Part shown: positions 1-9,303 of the stretch, in pieces
Numbering within the stretch: position 1 is the first letter of the stretch
Layout: each line of letters starts with the position of its first letter
Assembly (NCBI RefSeq): GCF_000735365.1
Contig: NZ_JMPL01000008.1
Span: forward strand, 1-64,000
Reading direction: 5' to 3'
DNA from: Kluyvera ascorbata ATCC 33433
GTDB lineage: Bacteria > Pseudomonadota > Gammaproteobacteria > Enterobacterales > Enterobacteriaceae
Length of the DNA stretch: 64,000 nt
Position numbers and translations under genes: made by a program
The notes under the pieces: generated by a model
The model's database searches: none
What the model saw: the letters and a program-made list of their open reading frames with translations, nothing else
What the model was told of the DNA's origin: nothing

Positions 1-38
1 ATATCACGCTTATAGCCCGAATAAAGCTGTGCCGATAT

Positions 39-1043
39 TTACGGCTTAGCCACGAAGCCAATCGCCTCGTACACCGCTTTCAGCGTCTCAGAAGCACGCG
101 CGCTGGCTTTATCAGCACCGTCTTTCATGATTTTCTGCAGGAATGCTTCGTCGTTGCGGAAGCGGTTATAACGCTCCTGCAGTTCAGTCAGCATGCCGGA
201 AACGGCTTCTGCCACTTCGCCCTTCAGGTGGCCATACATCTTGCCTTCGAAGTGTTTTTCCAGCTCAGGAATGCTCTGGCCGGTCACGCCGGAGAGAATA
301 TCCAGCAGGTTAGAAACGCCCGCTTTCTCTTTCAGATCGTAACGAATCACAGGTGGCTCTTCAGAGTCGGTCATCGCACGTTTGATCTTCTTCACGACCG
401 ATTTCGGGTCTTCAAGCAGGCCAATTACGTTATTGCGGTTATCGTCCGACTTAGACATCTTTTTCGTCGGCTCCAGCAGAGACATCACGCGCGCGCCGGA
501 CTTCGGAATAAACGGCTCAGGCACTTTGAACACGTCACCGTAGATGGTGTTGAAACGCTGGGCAATATCGCGGCTCAGCTCTAAATGCTGCTTCTGGTCT
601 TCACCCACCGGCACCTGATTAGTCTGATACAACAGGATATCCGCCGCCATCAGTACCGGATAGTCAAACAGACCGGCGTTGATGTTTTCCGCGTAGCGGG
701 CAGATTTATCCTTGAACTGCGTCATACGGCTCAGTTCGCCGAAATAGGTGTAGCAGTTCAGCGCCCAACCCAGCTGTGCATGTTCCGGCACGTGAGACTG
801 TACGAAGATGGTGCTTTTTTCCGGGTCGATGCCACAGGCCAGATACAGCGCTAACGTGTCCAGCGTCGCTTTACGCAGCGCCTGCGGGTCCTGGCGGACG
901 GTAATCGCGTGCTGGTCCACGATGCAGTAGATGCAGTGATAGTCGTCCTGCATGTTGACCCACTGACGCAACGCACCCATGTAGTTGCCAATAGTCAGTT
1001 CGCCTGACGGCTGTGCGCCGCTAAATACGATGGGCTTGTTCAT
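39..1043 (-). CDS. trpS: Tryptophanyl-tRNA synthetase
   Basis: Cytosolic class I aminoacyl-tRNA synthetase that charges tRNA-Trp with tryptophan using ATP. The 334-residue product has the HIGH-type signature as TIGN at residues 17-20 and an exact KMSKS loop at 195-199, both needed for adenylate formation; the length equals the E. coli enzyme. The frame is open 35 codons further upstream, but that stretch lies inside gph, and the start at MNKPIVFSG is the conserved one. It lies 4 nt after the gph stop, so translational coupling is likely. It is the last gene of the aroK-aroB-damX-dam-rpe-gph-trpS operon. Only 38 bp lie downstream before the window edge. Confidence 0.98.
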   Translation of the reverse strand: MNKPIVFSGAQPSGELTIGNYMGALRQWVNMQDDYHCIYCIVDQHAITVRQDPQALRKATLDTLALYLACGIDPEKSTIFVQSHVPEHAQLGWALNCYTYFGELSRMTQFKDKSARYAENINAGLFDYPVLMAADILLYQTNQVPVGEDQKQHLELSRDIAQRFNTIYGDVFKVPEPFIPKSGARVMSLLEPTKKMSKSDDNRNNVIGLLEDPKSVVKKIKRAMTDSEEPPVIRYDLKEKAGVSNLLDILSGVTGQSIPELEKHFEGKMYGHLKGEVAEAVSGMLTELQERYNRFRNDEAFLQKIMKDGADKASARASETLKAVYEAIGFVAKP

Positions 1044-1047
1044 ATCA

Positions 1048-1797
1048 TTATTCCTGATTTTCACTATTCGGAAGCCCAAGAGCGGGCAAAAGTTCATTAA
1101 AGTGGTCGAAGATAACATCCGGCTCGCTGAGCGCGATGGCTTCGCCATAGTTATAGCCGTAGGTCAGGCCGATGGAGACAAAGCCCGCCGCCTTAGCAGC
1201 CTGAATATCGTTACGGGAGTCGCCAACAAACAGCAGCGTTTCCGGTGCCTGGGCCAGCTTCTCCGCGACTTTCAGCAGCGGTTCCGGATGCGGCTTCTTG
1301 TTCATCACATCATCGCCGCCAATCACCACGGTGAAGTAGCTTGCGATACCTAAAGATTCGAGAATCGGGGCCACAAACGGCGTAGGCTTGTTGGTCACCA
1401 GCGCCAGCGGCAGACCGTTAGCATGCAACGCAGCCAGGGTATCGGCCACGTGAGGGAACAGGAAACTGCCCTCTTCGGCGAATTCGGCGTAGTAGCGATC
1501 GAACAGGCGGCGCAGCACGCGAAGCTGCTCGTCCTGAGGGATATCGTGGCTATCCACCGACGGTTTACCCTGAGCGGCACGCTGGCTCGCACGTTCCTGA
1601 CGAGCCCAGTTGAGCGCGCGTTCCATCAGAACATCAGCGCCATTACCAATCCAGGTGACGACACGGTCTTCACCTGCAACGGGAAGCTCTAGCGCGTAAA
1701 GCGCGCTATCAACGGCGGCGGTCAGCCCCGGCGCGCTGTCTACCAGCGTGCCATCGAGGTCAAACGCGACGCCACGAATGGTCTGCAATTTATCCAT
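1048..1797 (-). CDS. gph: Phosphoglycolate phosphatase, HAD superfamily
   Basis: Hydrolyses 2-phosphoglycolate to glycolate; in enterobacteria this clears the product formed when 3'-phosphoglycolate DNA ends are repaired. The 249-residue protein has HAD motif I as DLDGT at residues 13-17 (Asp13 nucleophile, Asp15 acid/base), a helical cap insert, a motif II region in LALVTNKP and the motif III/IV region GDSRND. E. coli Gph is 252 residues. The start codon overlaps the 3' end of rpe by 8 nt, which fits coupled translation in the dam-rpe-gph-trpS block. Assignment rests on motifs plus conserved position. Confidence 0.97.
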   Translation of the reverse strand: MDKLQTIRGVAFDLDGTLVDSAPGLTAAVDSALYALELPVAGEDRVVTWIGNGADVLMERALNWARQERASQRAAQGKPSVDSHDIPQDEQLRVLRRLFDRYYAEFAEEGSFLFPHVADTLAALHANGLPLALVTNKPTPFVAPILESLGIASYFTVVIGGDDVMNKKPHPEPLLKVAEKLAQAPETLLFVGDSRNDIQAAKAAGFVSIGLTYGYNYGEAIALSEPDVIFDHFNELLPALGLPNSENQE

Positions 1798-2467
1798 GAC
1801 TTACCTTTGCCAGTTCACTGCGCATTTCATCAATGACTTTTTTGTAGTCTGGTTGGTCAAAAATCGCCGAGCCGGCAACAAACATGTCTGCCCCAGCCGC
1901 TGCGATTTCACTAATGTTGTTTACCTTCACACCACCGTCCACTTCCAGGCGGATGTCATAGCCGGACTCATCGATGCGACGACGCACTTCGCGCAGTTTA
2001 TCGAGAGTATGAGGAATAAAGGACTGGCCGCCGAAGCCTGGGTTAACCGACATCAGCAGAATGACGTCAAGCTTATCCATCACGTAATCAAGATAGGTCA
2101 GCGGCGTTGCTGGGTTGAACACCAGGCCCGCTTTACAGCCGTGCTCTTTAATCAGCTGTAACGTGCGGTCTACGTGTTCGGAAGCTTCAGGGTGGAAAGT
2201 GATAATGCTGGCGCCTGCGGCGGCAAAATCAGGGACCAGACGGTCTACCGGTTTCACCATCAGGTGAACGTCGATGGGTGCGGTGATACCGTAATTACGT
2301 AGCGATTTCAGCACCATCGGGCCGATAGTCAGGTTCGGTACGTAATGGTTATCCATAACATCGAAATGAACCACATCCGCCCCGGCAGCCAGTGCGCGGG
2401 CAGTATCTTCGCCTAAACGGGCAAAATCGGCCGACAAAATTGAAGGGGCAATCAGGTACTGTTTCAT
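1790..2467 (-). CDS. rpe: Ribulose-phosphate 3-epimerase
   Basis: Interconverts ribulose-5-phosphate and xylulose-5-phosphate in the non-oxidative pentose phosphate pathway. The 225-residue TIM-barrel protein shows the metal and acid-base residues His34, Asp36 and His68 and the phosphate-binding segment EVDGGV. Two in-frame ATGs lie 6 nt apart. The second, at 2467, is chosen because a GAGGAG ribosome-binding site sits 6 nt before it; from the first ATG that site would have no spacer. The start also matches the conserved [11 protein letters not shown] beginning. The gene lies 34 nt after dam and overlaps gph by 8 nt. Confidence 0.98.
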   Translation of the reverse strand: MKQYLIAPSILSADFARLGEDTARALAAGADVVHFDVMDNHYVPNLTIGPMVLKSLRNYGITAPIDVHLMVKPVDRLVPDFAAAGASIITFHPEASEHVDRTLQLIKEHGCKAGLVFNPATPLTYLDYVMDKLDVILLMSVNPGFGGQSFIPHTLDKLREVRRRIDESGYDIRLEVDGGVKVNNISEIAAAGADMFVAGSAIFDQPDYKKVIDEMRSELAKVSHG

Positions 2468-2501
2468 CCGCATCTCCTCAGAGCCTATCCATTAGGGTCT
2501 T

Positions 2502-3335
2502 TTAACGTTGTTTTTTTCCAGGCGGGCGATATAGGGCCAGCAGTTCGTCCACCTTTTTACGTGTGCCGCCGTTGCGGCTAATGCTGCGTCGAACCTTTAC
2601 GGTATACGTTTCCGCCGCATTTTTGTACCACTCGAGCGTCAACGGCGTACGGTGGTTTGAAATCAGCACGGGAATTCGCTTCGCGACCAGCTCTTCGGCT
2701 TTGTTCGCCAGAAACGCCTGCTGTTCGAGACTGAAGCTGTTGGTATGATACGCCGTGAAGTTTGCCGTTGCCGATAGCGGTGCATACGGCGGGTCGCAAT
2801 ACACAACAGAGCGTGCATCCGCGCGCGTCATGCAGGTTTCATACGACTCGCAGTAGAACTCGGCATTCTGCGCTTTCTCGGCAAAGTGACGCAGTTCCGC
2901 TTCCGGGAAATAAGGCTTCTTATAGCGTCCAAACGGGACGTTAAACTCGCCGCGCAAATTGTAGCGACACAGGCCGTTATAGCCGTGGCGGTTGAGGTAT
3001 AAAAACAACACTGCGCGCTGGAACAGATCGGTACTGCGGTTGAACTCTTCACGCAGGTGGTAATAGCGGTCAGCGTCATTGTTCTCAGGCACAAACATAG
3101 CGCGCGCCCGGTCGATGTACTCATCGGAACGGGTTTTGACTATTTTGTAGAGTTCGATGAGATCGCTGTTAATGTCAGCAAGAATATAACGCGAAAAATC
3201 GGTATTCAGGAATACCGATCCAGCACCAACAAAGGGTTCAACCAGACAATCGCCAGCAGGCAGATGATCTCGAATATCGTCGAGCAGAGGGTACTTGCCT
3301 CCCGCCCATTTCAGAAAAGCGCGATTTTTTTTCAT
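2502..3335 (-). CDS. dam: DNA adenine methyltransferase (GATC)
   Basis: Orphan N6-adenine methylase acting on GATC, used in mismatch-repair strand choice, replication timing (SeqA) and gene regulation. The 277-residue protein has the SAM-binding motif FVGAGS at 35-40, the catalytic motif DPPY at 181-184 and the KWAGGK N-terminus (9-14) of the D12 class; E. coli Dam is 278 residues. Its position between damX and rpe, with no restriction endonuclease nearby, supports the housekeeping enzyme over a restriction-modification methylase. A 110-bp gap with a hairpin separates it from damX. Confidence 0.98.
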   Translation of the reverse strand: MKKNRAFLKWAGGKYPLLDDIRDHLPAGDCLVEPFVGAGSVFLNTDFSRYILADINSDLIELYKIVKTRSDEYIDRARAMFVPENNDADRYYHLREEFNRSTDLFQRAVLFLYLNRHGYNGLCRYNLRGEFNVPFGRYKKPYFPEAELRHFAEKAQNAEFYCESYETCMTRADARSVVYCDPPYAPLSATANFTAYHTNSFSLEQQAFLANKAEELVAKRIPVLISNHRTPLTLEWYKNAAETYTVKVRRSISRNGGTRKKVDELLALYRPPGKKQR

Positions 3336-3401
3336 GCGGCCTGACTAATTACACTTTCTCCGGCTGTGGAGAAAGCTCCGACAGCATCCTGCGCTTCTAT
3401 C

Positions 3402-3431
3402 CCCGAACCACACACGACGGTGCGGTTCGGG
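3402..3431. repeat. Inverted repeat in the damX-dam gap
   Basis: Perfect 8-bp arms CCCGAACC / GGTTCGGG flank a 14-nt loop. The hairpin starts 15 nt after the damX stop and lies before dam. No T-run follows on the minus strand, so it is not a classic intrinsic terminator; it may stabilise mRNA 3' ends or partly attenuate dam expression. The function is inferred only. Confidence 0.4.
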
Positions 3432-3446
3432 TTATCTTAATAACGA

Positions 3447-4730
3447 TTATTTCAGGTCAGTCTGTACCTGATGCAGCGGTTTCGCCCATGGGTTTTTCGC
3501 CTGGACATCAGCTGGCAGAGCGCTGACAGCACGCTTCGCATCATCTTTCGATGCGTAGATGCCGCTAACCAGCACGTACCACGGCTGACCGTTGCGTGAG
3601 GTTTGATACACCACATAGTTTTTCAGATTCTCTTTCTTCGCCCAACCGTTCAGGTTGTCGTAGTTAGATGAAGAGCTGAGCTGCAGCGTGTAGTGTGAGC
3701 CTGAAGCCGTTTTCAGCGAGTTTACGTCGCCCGCAGATTTGCCCGTAGCTGCCGCTGCTGCCGTGGCAGCCGTAGCCGCTGGTGCAGTCGTAGTCGCCGC
3801 CGGTTTCGCGGTTTCGGTTGCGGCTACTGGCGCTTTCACCGGTGCTGCAGTCGCTGCAGTTTCGGTGTGCTTCGGCGCGGTAACGACAGGTTTCGCTTCA
3901 GCAGCAGTTTTGGTCTGCGTCGCTGGCGCGGTCGTTTTCGCCGTTGCCATTGGCTGTGGCTTCGTTTCGATAACCGTGTGTTTGCGTTCTGGACGCGGCG
4001 TGGTCGCCGTCTGACGAGGCGCTTCCGGTGCAGTAACAGCCGGACGAGCACCGTTGCGGATTGGCGCGACGGTTGCCGGTTCGGTTGGCAGCGTGGAGTT
4101 AACAACGGCGTTGTCGATCTGGCCCTGCTGCTGCGTCAGCGCATTATTCAGGTCGCCCTGAACTTCAACACGCTGCTGTCCATCCGGTGCAGCCGTTTCC
4201 TGACCCTGAGTTGGGGTAGAGGAAATCGGTGGCAGAGAGACATCCTGTTGCTGCTGCGGGTTGTTTTCCTGCGCTGGCTGAGTCGTGTTAGCCTGATCGG
4301 TATTGGTATCACCAGAAAGCGAGATGCTCTTCTCAGAAGAGGCGCTCTGGTCAGCAGGGGACGGCGCTTTCAGTGCCGAACCGATACCCACAATCAGAAC
4401 CAGCAACACCACAACCCCCAGACCCATCATGATGTACTGACGGGAAGCAGGCTTACGCGGTGCAGCGGCTTTACGTTTACGCGGGCGGCGCTCTACAACT
4501 TCCTCTGCATCGCCTTCTTCGGCTTCATCAGATTCGTAGTATTCGTCTTCCGGCTCAGCTTCTTCACGCGCTTTGCGACTACGGGAAGGACGACGCTCAT
4601 CAGCATCGAGATCCACATCATCAAAATTGATCTGCGGCTCGCTGTCACGATCGGAAGACTGACGAGAGCGACCAGTACGACGATCGCTGGGATCGGGTTT
4701 CAGCTCGTCTTCTGGTTTAAATTCATCCAT
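3447..4730 (-). CDS. damX: Cell-division protein DamX, SPOR domain
   Basis: Bitopic inner-membrane protein that goes to the septal ring by binding denuded peptidoglycan. The 427-residue product has an acidic and basic low-complexity cytoplasmic part (1-97, with a KRK-rich stretch just before the membrane), one transmembrane helix at about 99-119, a long Ala/Thr/Pro/Gln-rich periplasmic linker (about 120-340) and a C-terminal SPOR domain (about 345-420) starting near [10 protein letters not shown]. Length and order match E. coli DamX (428). It lies between aroB and dam in the operon. The repetitive linker is expected to vary between species. Confidence 0.97.
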   Translation of the reverse strand: MDEFKPEDELKPDPSDRRTGRSRQSSDRDSEPQINFDDVDLDADERRPSRSRKAREEAEPEDEYYESDEAEEGDAEEVVERRPRKRKAAAPRKPASRQYIMMGLGVVVLLVLIVGIGSALKAPSPADQSASSEKSISLSGDTNTDQANTTQPAQENNPQQQQDVSLPPISSTPTQGQETAAPDGQQRVEVQGDLNNALTQQQGQIDNAVVNSTLPTEPATVAPIRNGARPAVTAPEAPRQTATTPRPERKHTVIETKPQPMATAKTTAPATQTKTAAEAKPVVTAPKHTETAATAAPVKAPVAATETAKPAATTTAPAATAATAAAAATGKSAGDVNSLKTASGSHYTLQLSSSSNYDNLNGWAKKENLKNYVVYQTSRNGQPWYVLVSGIYASKDDAKRAVSALPADVQAKNPWAKPLHQVQTDLK

Positions 4731-4814
4731 TTAACACCCCACTAAAAGGCTTATGCCACGACAATTGCATATCACCTGAAGTTAAAACACCGCGCGAACG
4801 CGGCTTGACCTTTC

Positions 4815-5909
4815 TTATAGTTGCGCTCGCTGAGTATCAGCAATAGCGCCAAGAACCACATCGTGAGATACGCCACCGCGTACTTCACTCTTCCCGATGG
4901 CCAGCGGCAACACTAACCGCATTTCGCCAGCGAGAACCTTTTTATCTCGCATCATGTGCGGCAGATACGCCTCTGCCGACATTTCCTGCGGGCCAGTAAC
5001 CGGCAGGCCTGCGCGCTTGAGCAGCGCGATAATACGCTGCGTGTCTTCGACAGCAAACTGCCCCAGACGTTCTGATGTGTGCGCAGCCATCACCATACCG
5101 GCCGCAACGGCTTCACCGTGCAGCCAGTTGCCGTAACCCATCTCGGCTTCGATCGCATGGCCGAACGTATGCCCAAGATTGAGTAAAGCACGTAACCCGG
5201 TTTCGCGCTCGTCGGCTGCCACAACATCCGCTTTCAGCTCACAACAACGGCGAATACAGTACGCCATCGCTTTTTCATCGAGCGCCATCAGCGCATCGAT
5301 GTTTTCTTCCAGCCAGTCAAAGAACGGCGCATCAAGAATGATGCCGTATTTGATCACTTCAGCAAGACCGGAGGAGAGTTCGCGTTTCGGCAACGTTTTC
5401 AGGCAATTCAGGTCAACCACCACGGAGGCTGGCTGCCAGAATGCGCCGATCATGTTTTTACCGAGAGGATGGTTGACCGCGGTTTTGCCGCCAACCGAAG
5501 AATCCACCTGAGACAACAAGGTGGTTGGAACCTGAATAAAACGCACGCCACGCTGATAGCTCGCCGCTGCAAAACCGGTCAAGTCGCCAATAACGCCGCC
5601 GCCTAAAGCAACGAGAGTCGTATCGCGACCGTGCGGTTTTTGCAAAAGCGCAGTAAAGACGGTGTCCATGACGACCAGGCTTTTATACTGTTCGCCGTCT
5701 GGCAGAATGACGCTATCAACCTTCACGCCCGCCTGCTCCAGCACAGAACGGACCTGGTCCAGATAGAGCGGTGCCAGCGTTTCGTTGGTGACCAGCATGA
5801 CCTGATCGCCAGACTTGAGCGGTAAGAAGGAAGCTGGATCGTTAAACAAACCAGCCGCGATGGTTATCGGGTAACTACGTTCCCCGAGAGTTACAGTAAG
5901 CCTCTCCAT
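4815..5909 (-). CDS. aroB: 3-dehydroquinate synthase
   Basis: Second step of the shikimate pathway: NAD- and metal-dependent conversion of DAHP to 3-dehydroquinate. The 364-residue protein carries the NAD-binding segment [13 protein letters not shown], the substrate-binding stretch [19 protein letters not shown] (close to residues 130-150) and the metal-binding histidine region [13 protein letters not shown]. coli AroB is 362 residues. It follows aroK by 56 bp, the usual arrangement that places two aromatic pathway steps together at the head of the dam operon. Confidence 0.98.
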   Translation of the reverse strand: MERLTVTLGERSYPITIAAGLFNDPASFLPLKSGDQVMLVTNETLAPLYLDQVRSVLEQAGVKVDSVILPDGEQYKSLVVMDTVFTALLQKPHGRDTTLVALGGGVIGDLTGFAAASYQRGVRFIQVPTTLLSQVDSSVGGKTAVNHPLGKNMIGAFWQPASVVVDLNCLKTLPKRELSSGLAEVIKYGIILDAPFFDWLEENIDALMALDEKAMAYCIRRCCELKADVVAADERETGLRALLNLGHTFGHAIEAEMGYGNWLHGEAVAAGMVMAAHTSERLGQFAVEDTQRIIALLKRAGLPVTGPQEMSAEAYLPHMMRDKKVLAGEMRLVLPLAIGKSEVRGGVSHDVVLGAIADTQRAQL

Positions 5910-5965
5910 AACGCGACGTCCACCTTAGTTACTTTTATTCGCTGGCGTTCTATTCTGGGCCAGTA

Positions 5966-6487
5966 TTAGTTGCTTTCCAGCATATGGATAATCTGGTTAG
6001 CGACAACTTTTGCGCTCTGATCGTCAGTACGGATGGTGACATCCGCAATCTCTTCGTACAGCGGGTTACGTTCGTCAGCCAGCGCTTCAAGCACTTCACG
6101 CGGAGGCGTTTCGACCTGCAGCAGCGGGCGCTTTTTATCACGCTGAGTACGTGCTAGCTGCTTTTCAATGGTCGTTTCCAGATAGACGACGACGCCACGA
6201 GCGGAGAGACGATTGCGCGTTTCACGTGATTTTACAGAGCCACCGCCTGTTGCCAGAACAATACCCTGCTTTTCCGTTAACTCATTGATGATTTTTTCTT
6301 CGCGGTCACGGAAACCTTCTTCGCCTTCGACATCAAAGACCCAGCCCACGTCAGCGCCTGTTCGTTTCTCAATCTCTTGATCAGAATCGTAAAATTCCAT
6401 ATTGAGCTGTTGAGCCAGCTGGCGCCCAATGGTGCTTTTGCCGGCACCCATAGGCCCAACCAGAAAGATATTGCGTTTCTCTGCCAT
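5966..6487 (-). CDS. aroK: Shikimate kinase I
   Basis: Phosphorylates shikimate with ATP in aromatic amino acid synthesis. The 173-residue P-loop kinase has Walker [10 protein letters not shown] at residues 11-19, a shikimate-binding DSD at about 34-36, the GGG substrate loop (ATGGGSV) and the lid arginine region near RDKKRP. Length equals E. coli AroK. It is the first gene of the aroK-trpS operon; the 281 bp between it and hofQ should hold the operon's main promoter, but no promoter hexamer stood out strongly enough to list. Confidence 0.98.
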   Translation of the reverse strand: MAEKRNIFLVGPMGAGKSTIGRQLAQQLNMEFYDSDQEIEKRTGADVGWVFDVEGEEGFRDREEKIINELTEKQGIVLATGGGSVKSRETRNRLSARGVVVYLETTIEKQLARTQRDKKRPLLQVETPPREVLEALADERNPLYEEIADVTIRTDDQSAKVVANQIIHMLESN

Positions 6488-6768
6488 TTTTTTGGTACTA
6501 CTAAGACTATTCGTTAATGATAAATCCGCGCCGCAGTCGTTCGCGCGTCGCTGGACATGAACTGAAACCTCTTATGCAATAGAGCGAGAGTCAGACTGAA
6601 AATTATCTCAATACTCCGGCTGGTTTGGCAACAGATTAAATCAGCAGACTTCAGGAGGAAGGAACGTAATTCACTGACGCTCAAATCGGTACTCCTTGTA
6701 TGCTAAATCCGGCCCCACGTCAAACTTGGGAAACACCTTATTCACCAAATCAGCACGTTTACCCGTCG

Positions 6769-8004
6769 CTACTGTGCAGAAATAATACGCGGGGTGATAA
6801 ACACCACCAGCTCGCGTCGCTCATTGTCCTTCCCATCATGACGAAAAAGATGGCCTAACAAGGGGATATCGCCAAGAAATGGGACGCTATCGCGGGCGTT
6901 CTTATTCTTCTGCGAAAAAATGCCGCCCAGCGCCAGCGTTTCACCGCTTTTGACCTCAACCTGGGTTTCAATCTCCTGCTTGTCGATCGCCAGCACTTCG
7001 CCATCCGCCTGCTGTAGCACCTGCCCTGGCATATTTTCACTGATGCGCAGCTTCAGGCGAACGCGATTATTTTTCAGGACGGTAGGGGTAACTTCCATGC
7101 CAAGCACGGCCTCTTTAAACTCCACCGAAGTCGCCCCGCTGTCACCGCTGGAGACCTGGTAGGGGATCTCGCTACCTTGTTTGATACTGGCAGGCTGCAA
7201 GTGCGAGGCCAGCAATCTTGGGCTCGCGATAATATCCACCTTCTGTTTTTGCTCCAGCGCCGAGAGTTCAAGCTCAAGCAGGCGACCATTGATTTTTCCG
7301 ATATTGAAACCTGCGCGCGTCGTCGCATCGGAGACGTCGAGCGCGCTGCTTAAGGTGGTGATTTTTCCTGCCCCCGTCTCTCCTGCGGCATCAGCAAGAT
7401 TCCACTTCACCCCTAATTCTCGTAGGCTGGTTTCGTTGATGGTCACAATATGCGCCGCCAGTTCGACCTGCCCCACAGGGATGTCCATCTCCTTCACCCA
7501 GGCTTCCAGCGCCGGAAGGTGCTCACGGTCATCGCGGACAATCAAGCGGTTGGTACGCTTATCAACGGTGAGTGCGCCTCGCGAGCTCAGCAATTTATCA
7601 CCCGCTTTTGCTAGTTCACCGGCATCGGCATAGTGCAGCACCAGGCTGCGATTCATCAGCGGTAGCGCCAACTGACGTTTCTCTTTTTCCTGCCGTACCA
7701 GCGCCTGTTTTTCTTCACGCCAGCGCTGCGTGTGGACGTAATAAACGCCGTTCTCCTGCCTTAGCACCAGTTCCATACTGTTGATGACCGTTTGCAGCGC
7801 CTGCTGCCACGGCAGGTTACGTAGCTGTAGAGAGAGCGTTCCCTGCACGTCGGGGGAAATCACCATATTTTTCTGCTCCAGGTCAGCGAGGCTCTGAAGC
7901 AGCTGCACGACCGGTACGTCGTCCACCACCAGCGTGATGTTTTTCGCTGGGCTCAACGCTGGCAGCAACAGCGTCAGTACGAACAGGCTTATCCTTTTGA
8001 TCAT
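6769..8004 (-). CDS. hofQ: HofQ, secretin-family outer-membrane channel
   Basis: Secretin related to PilQ/ComE, needed in E. coli for using DNA as a nutrient and presumed to form an outer-membrane pore. The 411-residue protein has a signal peptide (about 1-19, cut near SPA), an N-domain with the short STN-like VVDDVPV segment, N1-type domains, and a C-terminal secretin domain including VDIIASPRLL and the terminal RRELVVFITPRI. The ATG at 8004 is chosen because AAGGA lies 8 nt upstream and it gives a clean signal peptide; an ATG 14 codons earlier adds a hydrophilic tail. Its 5' end overlaps hofP by 122 nt. Confidence 0.93.
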   Translation of the reverse strand: MIKRISLFVLTLLLPALSPAKNITLVVDDVPVVQLLQSLADLEQKNMVISPDVQGTLSLQLRNLPWQQALQTVINSMELVLRQENGVYYVHTQRWREEKQALVRQEKEKRQLALPLMNRSLVLHYADAGELAKAGDKLLSSRGALTVDKRTNRLIVRDDREHLPALEAWVKEMDIPVGQVELAAHIVTINETSLRELGVKWNLADAAGETGAGKITTLSSALDVSDATTRAGFNIGKINGRLLELELSALEQKQKVDIIASPRLLASHLQPASIKQGSEIPYQVSSGDSGATSVEFKEAVLGMEVTPTVLKNNRVRLKLRISENMPGQVLQQADGEVLAIDKQEIETQVEVKSGETLALGGIFSQKNKNARDSVPFLGDIPLLGHLFRHDGKDNERRELVVFITPRIISAQ

Positions 8005-8320
8005 TCGTCGTTCCTTCTCTTTTCCATTGCCAACGCTGGGGCTCACACCCCTCTCCCGTCTCCACGGTCAGGCTATCTAACGTTATTGCTTTAATTCGCC
8101 AGCCCGCGCTGAGCCTCTGCTCTGCTTCAACCCTCTGCCAGCGGCCATCATTATTCTGCATCACAGCAATCAAACGCTGTGCCGATTGCGTTCCGCCCCG
8201 GTAGTGCCAGTTGGCAAGCTGCGCGGTCTGGCAGGTGTCTATTGCTGGAGCAAACGGATCTCGCATGCCGCAAAGTAGCGGGACGATGAGTAATAAAAGA
8301 AGCGCGCGTTCAGGATTCAT
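7883..8320 (-). CDS. hofP: HofP, DNA-utilisation protein
   Basis: Small exported or anchored protein of the hofMNOPQ cluster, positionally like PilP. The 145-residue product has a hydrophobic N-terminus (PERALLLLLIVPLLCG) followed by MRDPF, matching the HofP/PilP start, and a central folded part with two cysteine-containing segments (DTCQTA, GEGCEP). Its last 40 residues are Arg/Gly/Ala-rich and fall in the region that also encodes the hofQ start in another frame, so this tail may not fold. The ATG at 8320 is used; an ATG 12 codons earlier would add a stretch inside hofO. Overlaps: 11 nt with hofO, 122 nt with hofQ. Confidence 0.85.
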   Translation of the reverse strand: MNPERALLLLLIVPLLCGMRDPFAPAIDTCQTAQLANWHYRGGTQSAQRLIAVMQNNDGRWQRVEAEQRLSAGWRIKAITLDSLTVETGEGCEPQRWQWKREGTTNDQKDKPVRTDAVAASVEPSEKHHAGGGRRTGRAAASEPR

Positions 8321-8777
8321 CGTCGCGCACCAGCTGTAACGTAAAACGCAGCGCATCGTTATGCGCCATCAGCACAAAGGCCGTGACCTGCATACCGCGT
8401 TCGGCGAGCAGAGGAAAGGTAGAGGGAACGGATTGCCAGGGGGTTTCCAGCGACATTTCACCGCCCGCATCCGTAGGTTGCCACCCCATGAGGCGCGCGC
8501 CCGCGCGTTGAAAATCAACCGGGGTGAACGGCAACGTGTTTTTCTCATCCAGCCTCGGCGTTGATAACATCTCCGCTTTGGTACGCATAACACGCTGTAA
8601 AATAGCCAGATATTGTCGGTGCTGAGTCAACTGGGCGCCACGACGTTGCTCAGCATCAAGATAAGCCTGATGTCCTGCCAGGTATCCCCCATATACGGCG
8701 AGCAGAATAGCCAAAAGAGCCCCCGCCCTCACTTGTATTACTGGGGATAACCGCCCGATGCGCTCAAGGAACGGCAT
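8310..8777 (-). CDS. hofO: HofO, PilO-like inner-membrane protein
   Basis: Predicted single-span inner-membrane protein of the pilus-like DNA-uptake set. The 155-residue product has a transmembrane helix at about 16-33 (VRAGALLAILLAVYGGYLAG), then an amphipathic, probably coiled region and an alpha/beta C-terminal part, as in PilO. The start at 8777 (MPFLERIGRL) gives the expected length (E. coli HofO 146); a start 20 codons upstream adds residues overlapping hofN further. It overlaps hofN by 14 nt and hofP by 11 nt, showing a tightly packed, probably coupled operon. Confidence 0.88.
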   Translation of the reverse strand: MPFLERIGRLSPVIQVRAGALLAILLAVYGGYLAGHQAYLDAEQRRGAQLTQHRQYLAILQRVMRTKAEMLSTPRLDEKNTLPFTPVDFQRAGARLMGWQPTDAGGEMSLETPWQSVPSTFPLLAERGMQVTAFVLMAHNDALRFTLQLVRDDES

Positions 8778-9303
8778 GGTCAGCCTCCTCACGCAAGGAA
8801 TACTGGAATAGCCAGCGCCCGGTGCTATCCCGCTCAATTTTTTCTACCGGCTTCAGGCGGAACCCGGGAAAGGTGCGGAGGGTCTTTTCCACCTCGCCCA
8901 GCGCAGAAAACTGCGTTAAAACCCCCGAGAGCGACAGCGTACCGTCACGATAGCTGAACTCCTTTAGCCAGGCCGAGGTGGGAAGATGCTCTGCCAGCGT
9001 CTGTAGCCGCAATGCCCAGGCCTCCGTCGCTAGCCGGGAAAGCTGACGCTTTCTGAGCACCGATTGCCGTTGCATTTCCATCTGCAAAAGCGGCTCTTTT
9101 CGCGCCAACTGATGTGCTATCTGCTGCTCAGCAGACGCATGAGCGTCGCTTATCGCCCCAGCAGAAGACCAGCCTTCGCGCATGATTAATGTTACCGCAC
9201 AGGATACCAGCCAGACCCCGCCGACCAGCAGGCCCCAGCAGCGTATCTGCCTCTGAAAGCGCATCCGACGCCAGGGGAGGAAGTTCACCGGAGATGCCTT
9301 CAT
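8764..9303 (-). CDS. hofN: HofN, PilN-like inner-membrane protein
   Basis: PilN-family protein with a short cytoplasmic N-terminus (MKASPVNFLPWRRMRF, containing the NFLPWR motif that in PilN binds PilM), one transmembrane helix at about 21-40 and a periplasmic coiled-coil and ferredoxin-like part. At 179 residues it equals the E. coli length. Its start overlaps the hofM stop in an ATGA arrangement. The conserved motif and the adjacent hofM suggest the HofM-HofN pair forms the cytoplasmic and inner-membrane platform of the DNA-use machinery; this is inference from the PilM/PilN paradigm. Confidence 0.93.
   Translation of the reverse strand: MKASPVNFLPWRRMRFQRQIRCWGLLVGGVWLVSCAVTLIMREGWSSAGAISDAHASAEQQIAHQLARKEPLLQMEMQRQSVLRKRQLSRLATEAWALRLQTLAEHLPTSAWLKEFSYRDGTLSLSGVLTQFSALGEVEKTLRTFPGFRLKPVEKIERDSTGRWLFQYSLREEADHAVP

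Noticed and set aside
3867-4745. 292-codon plus-strand frame opposite damX
   Set aside because: It mirrors the low-complexity Ala/Thr/Pro linker of DamX and is not a protein-like sequence.
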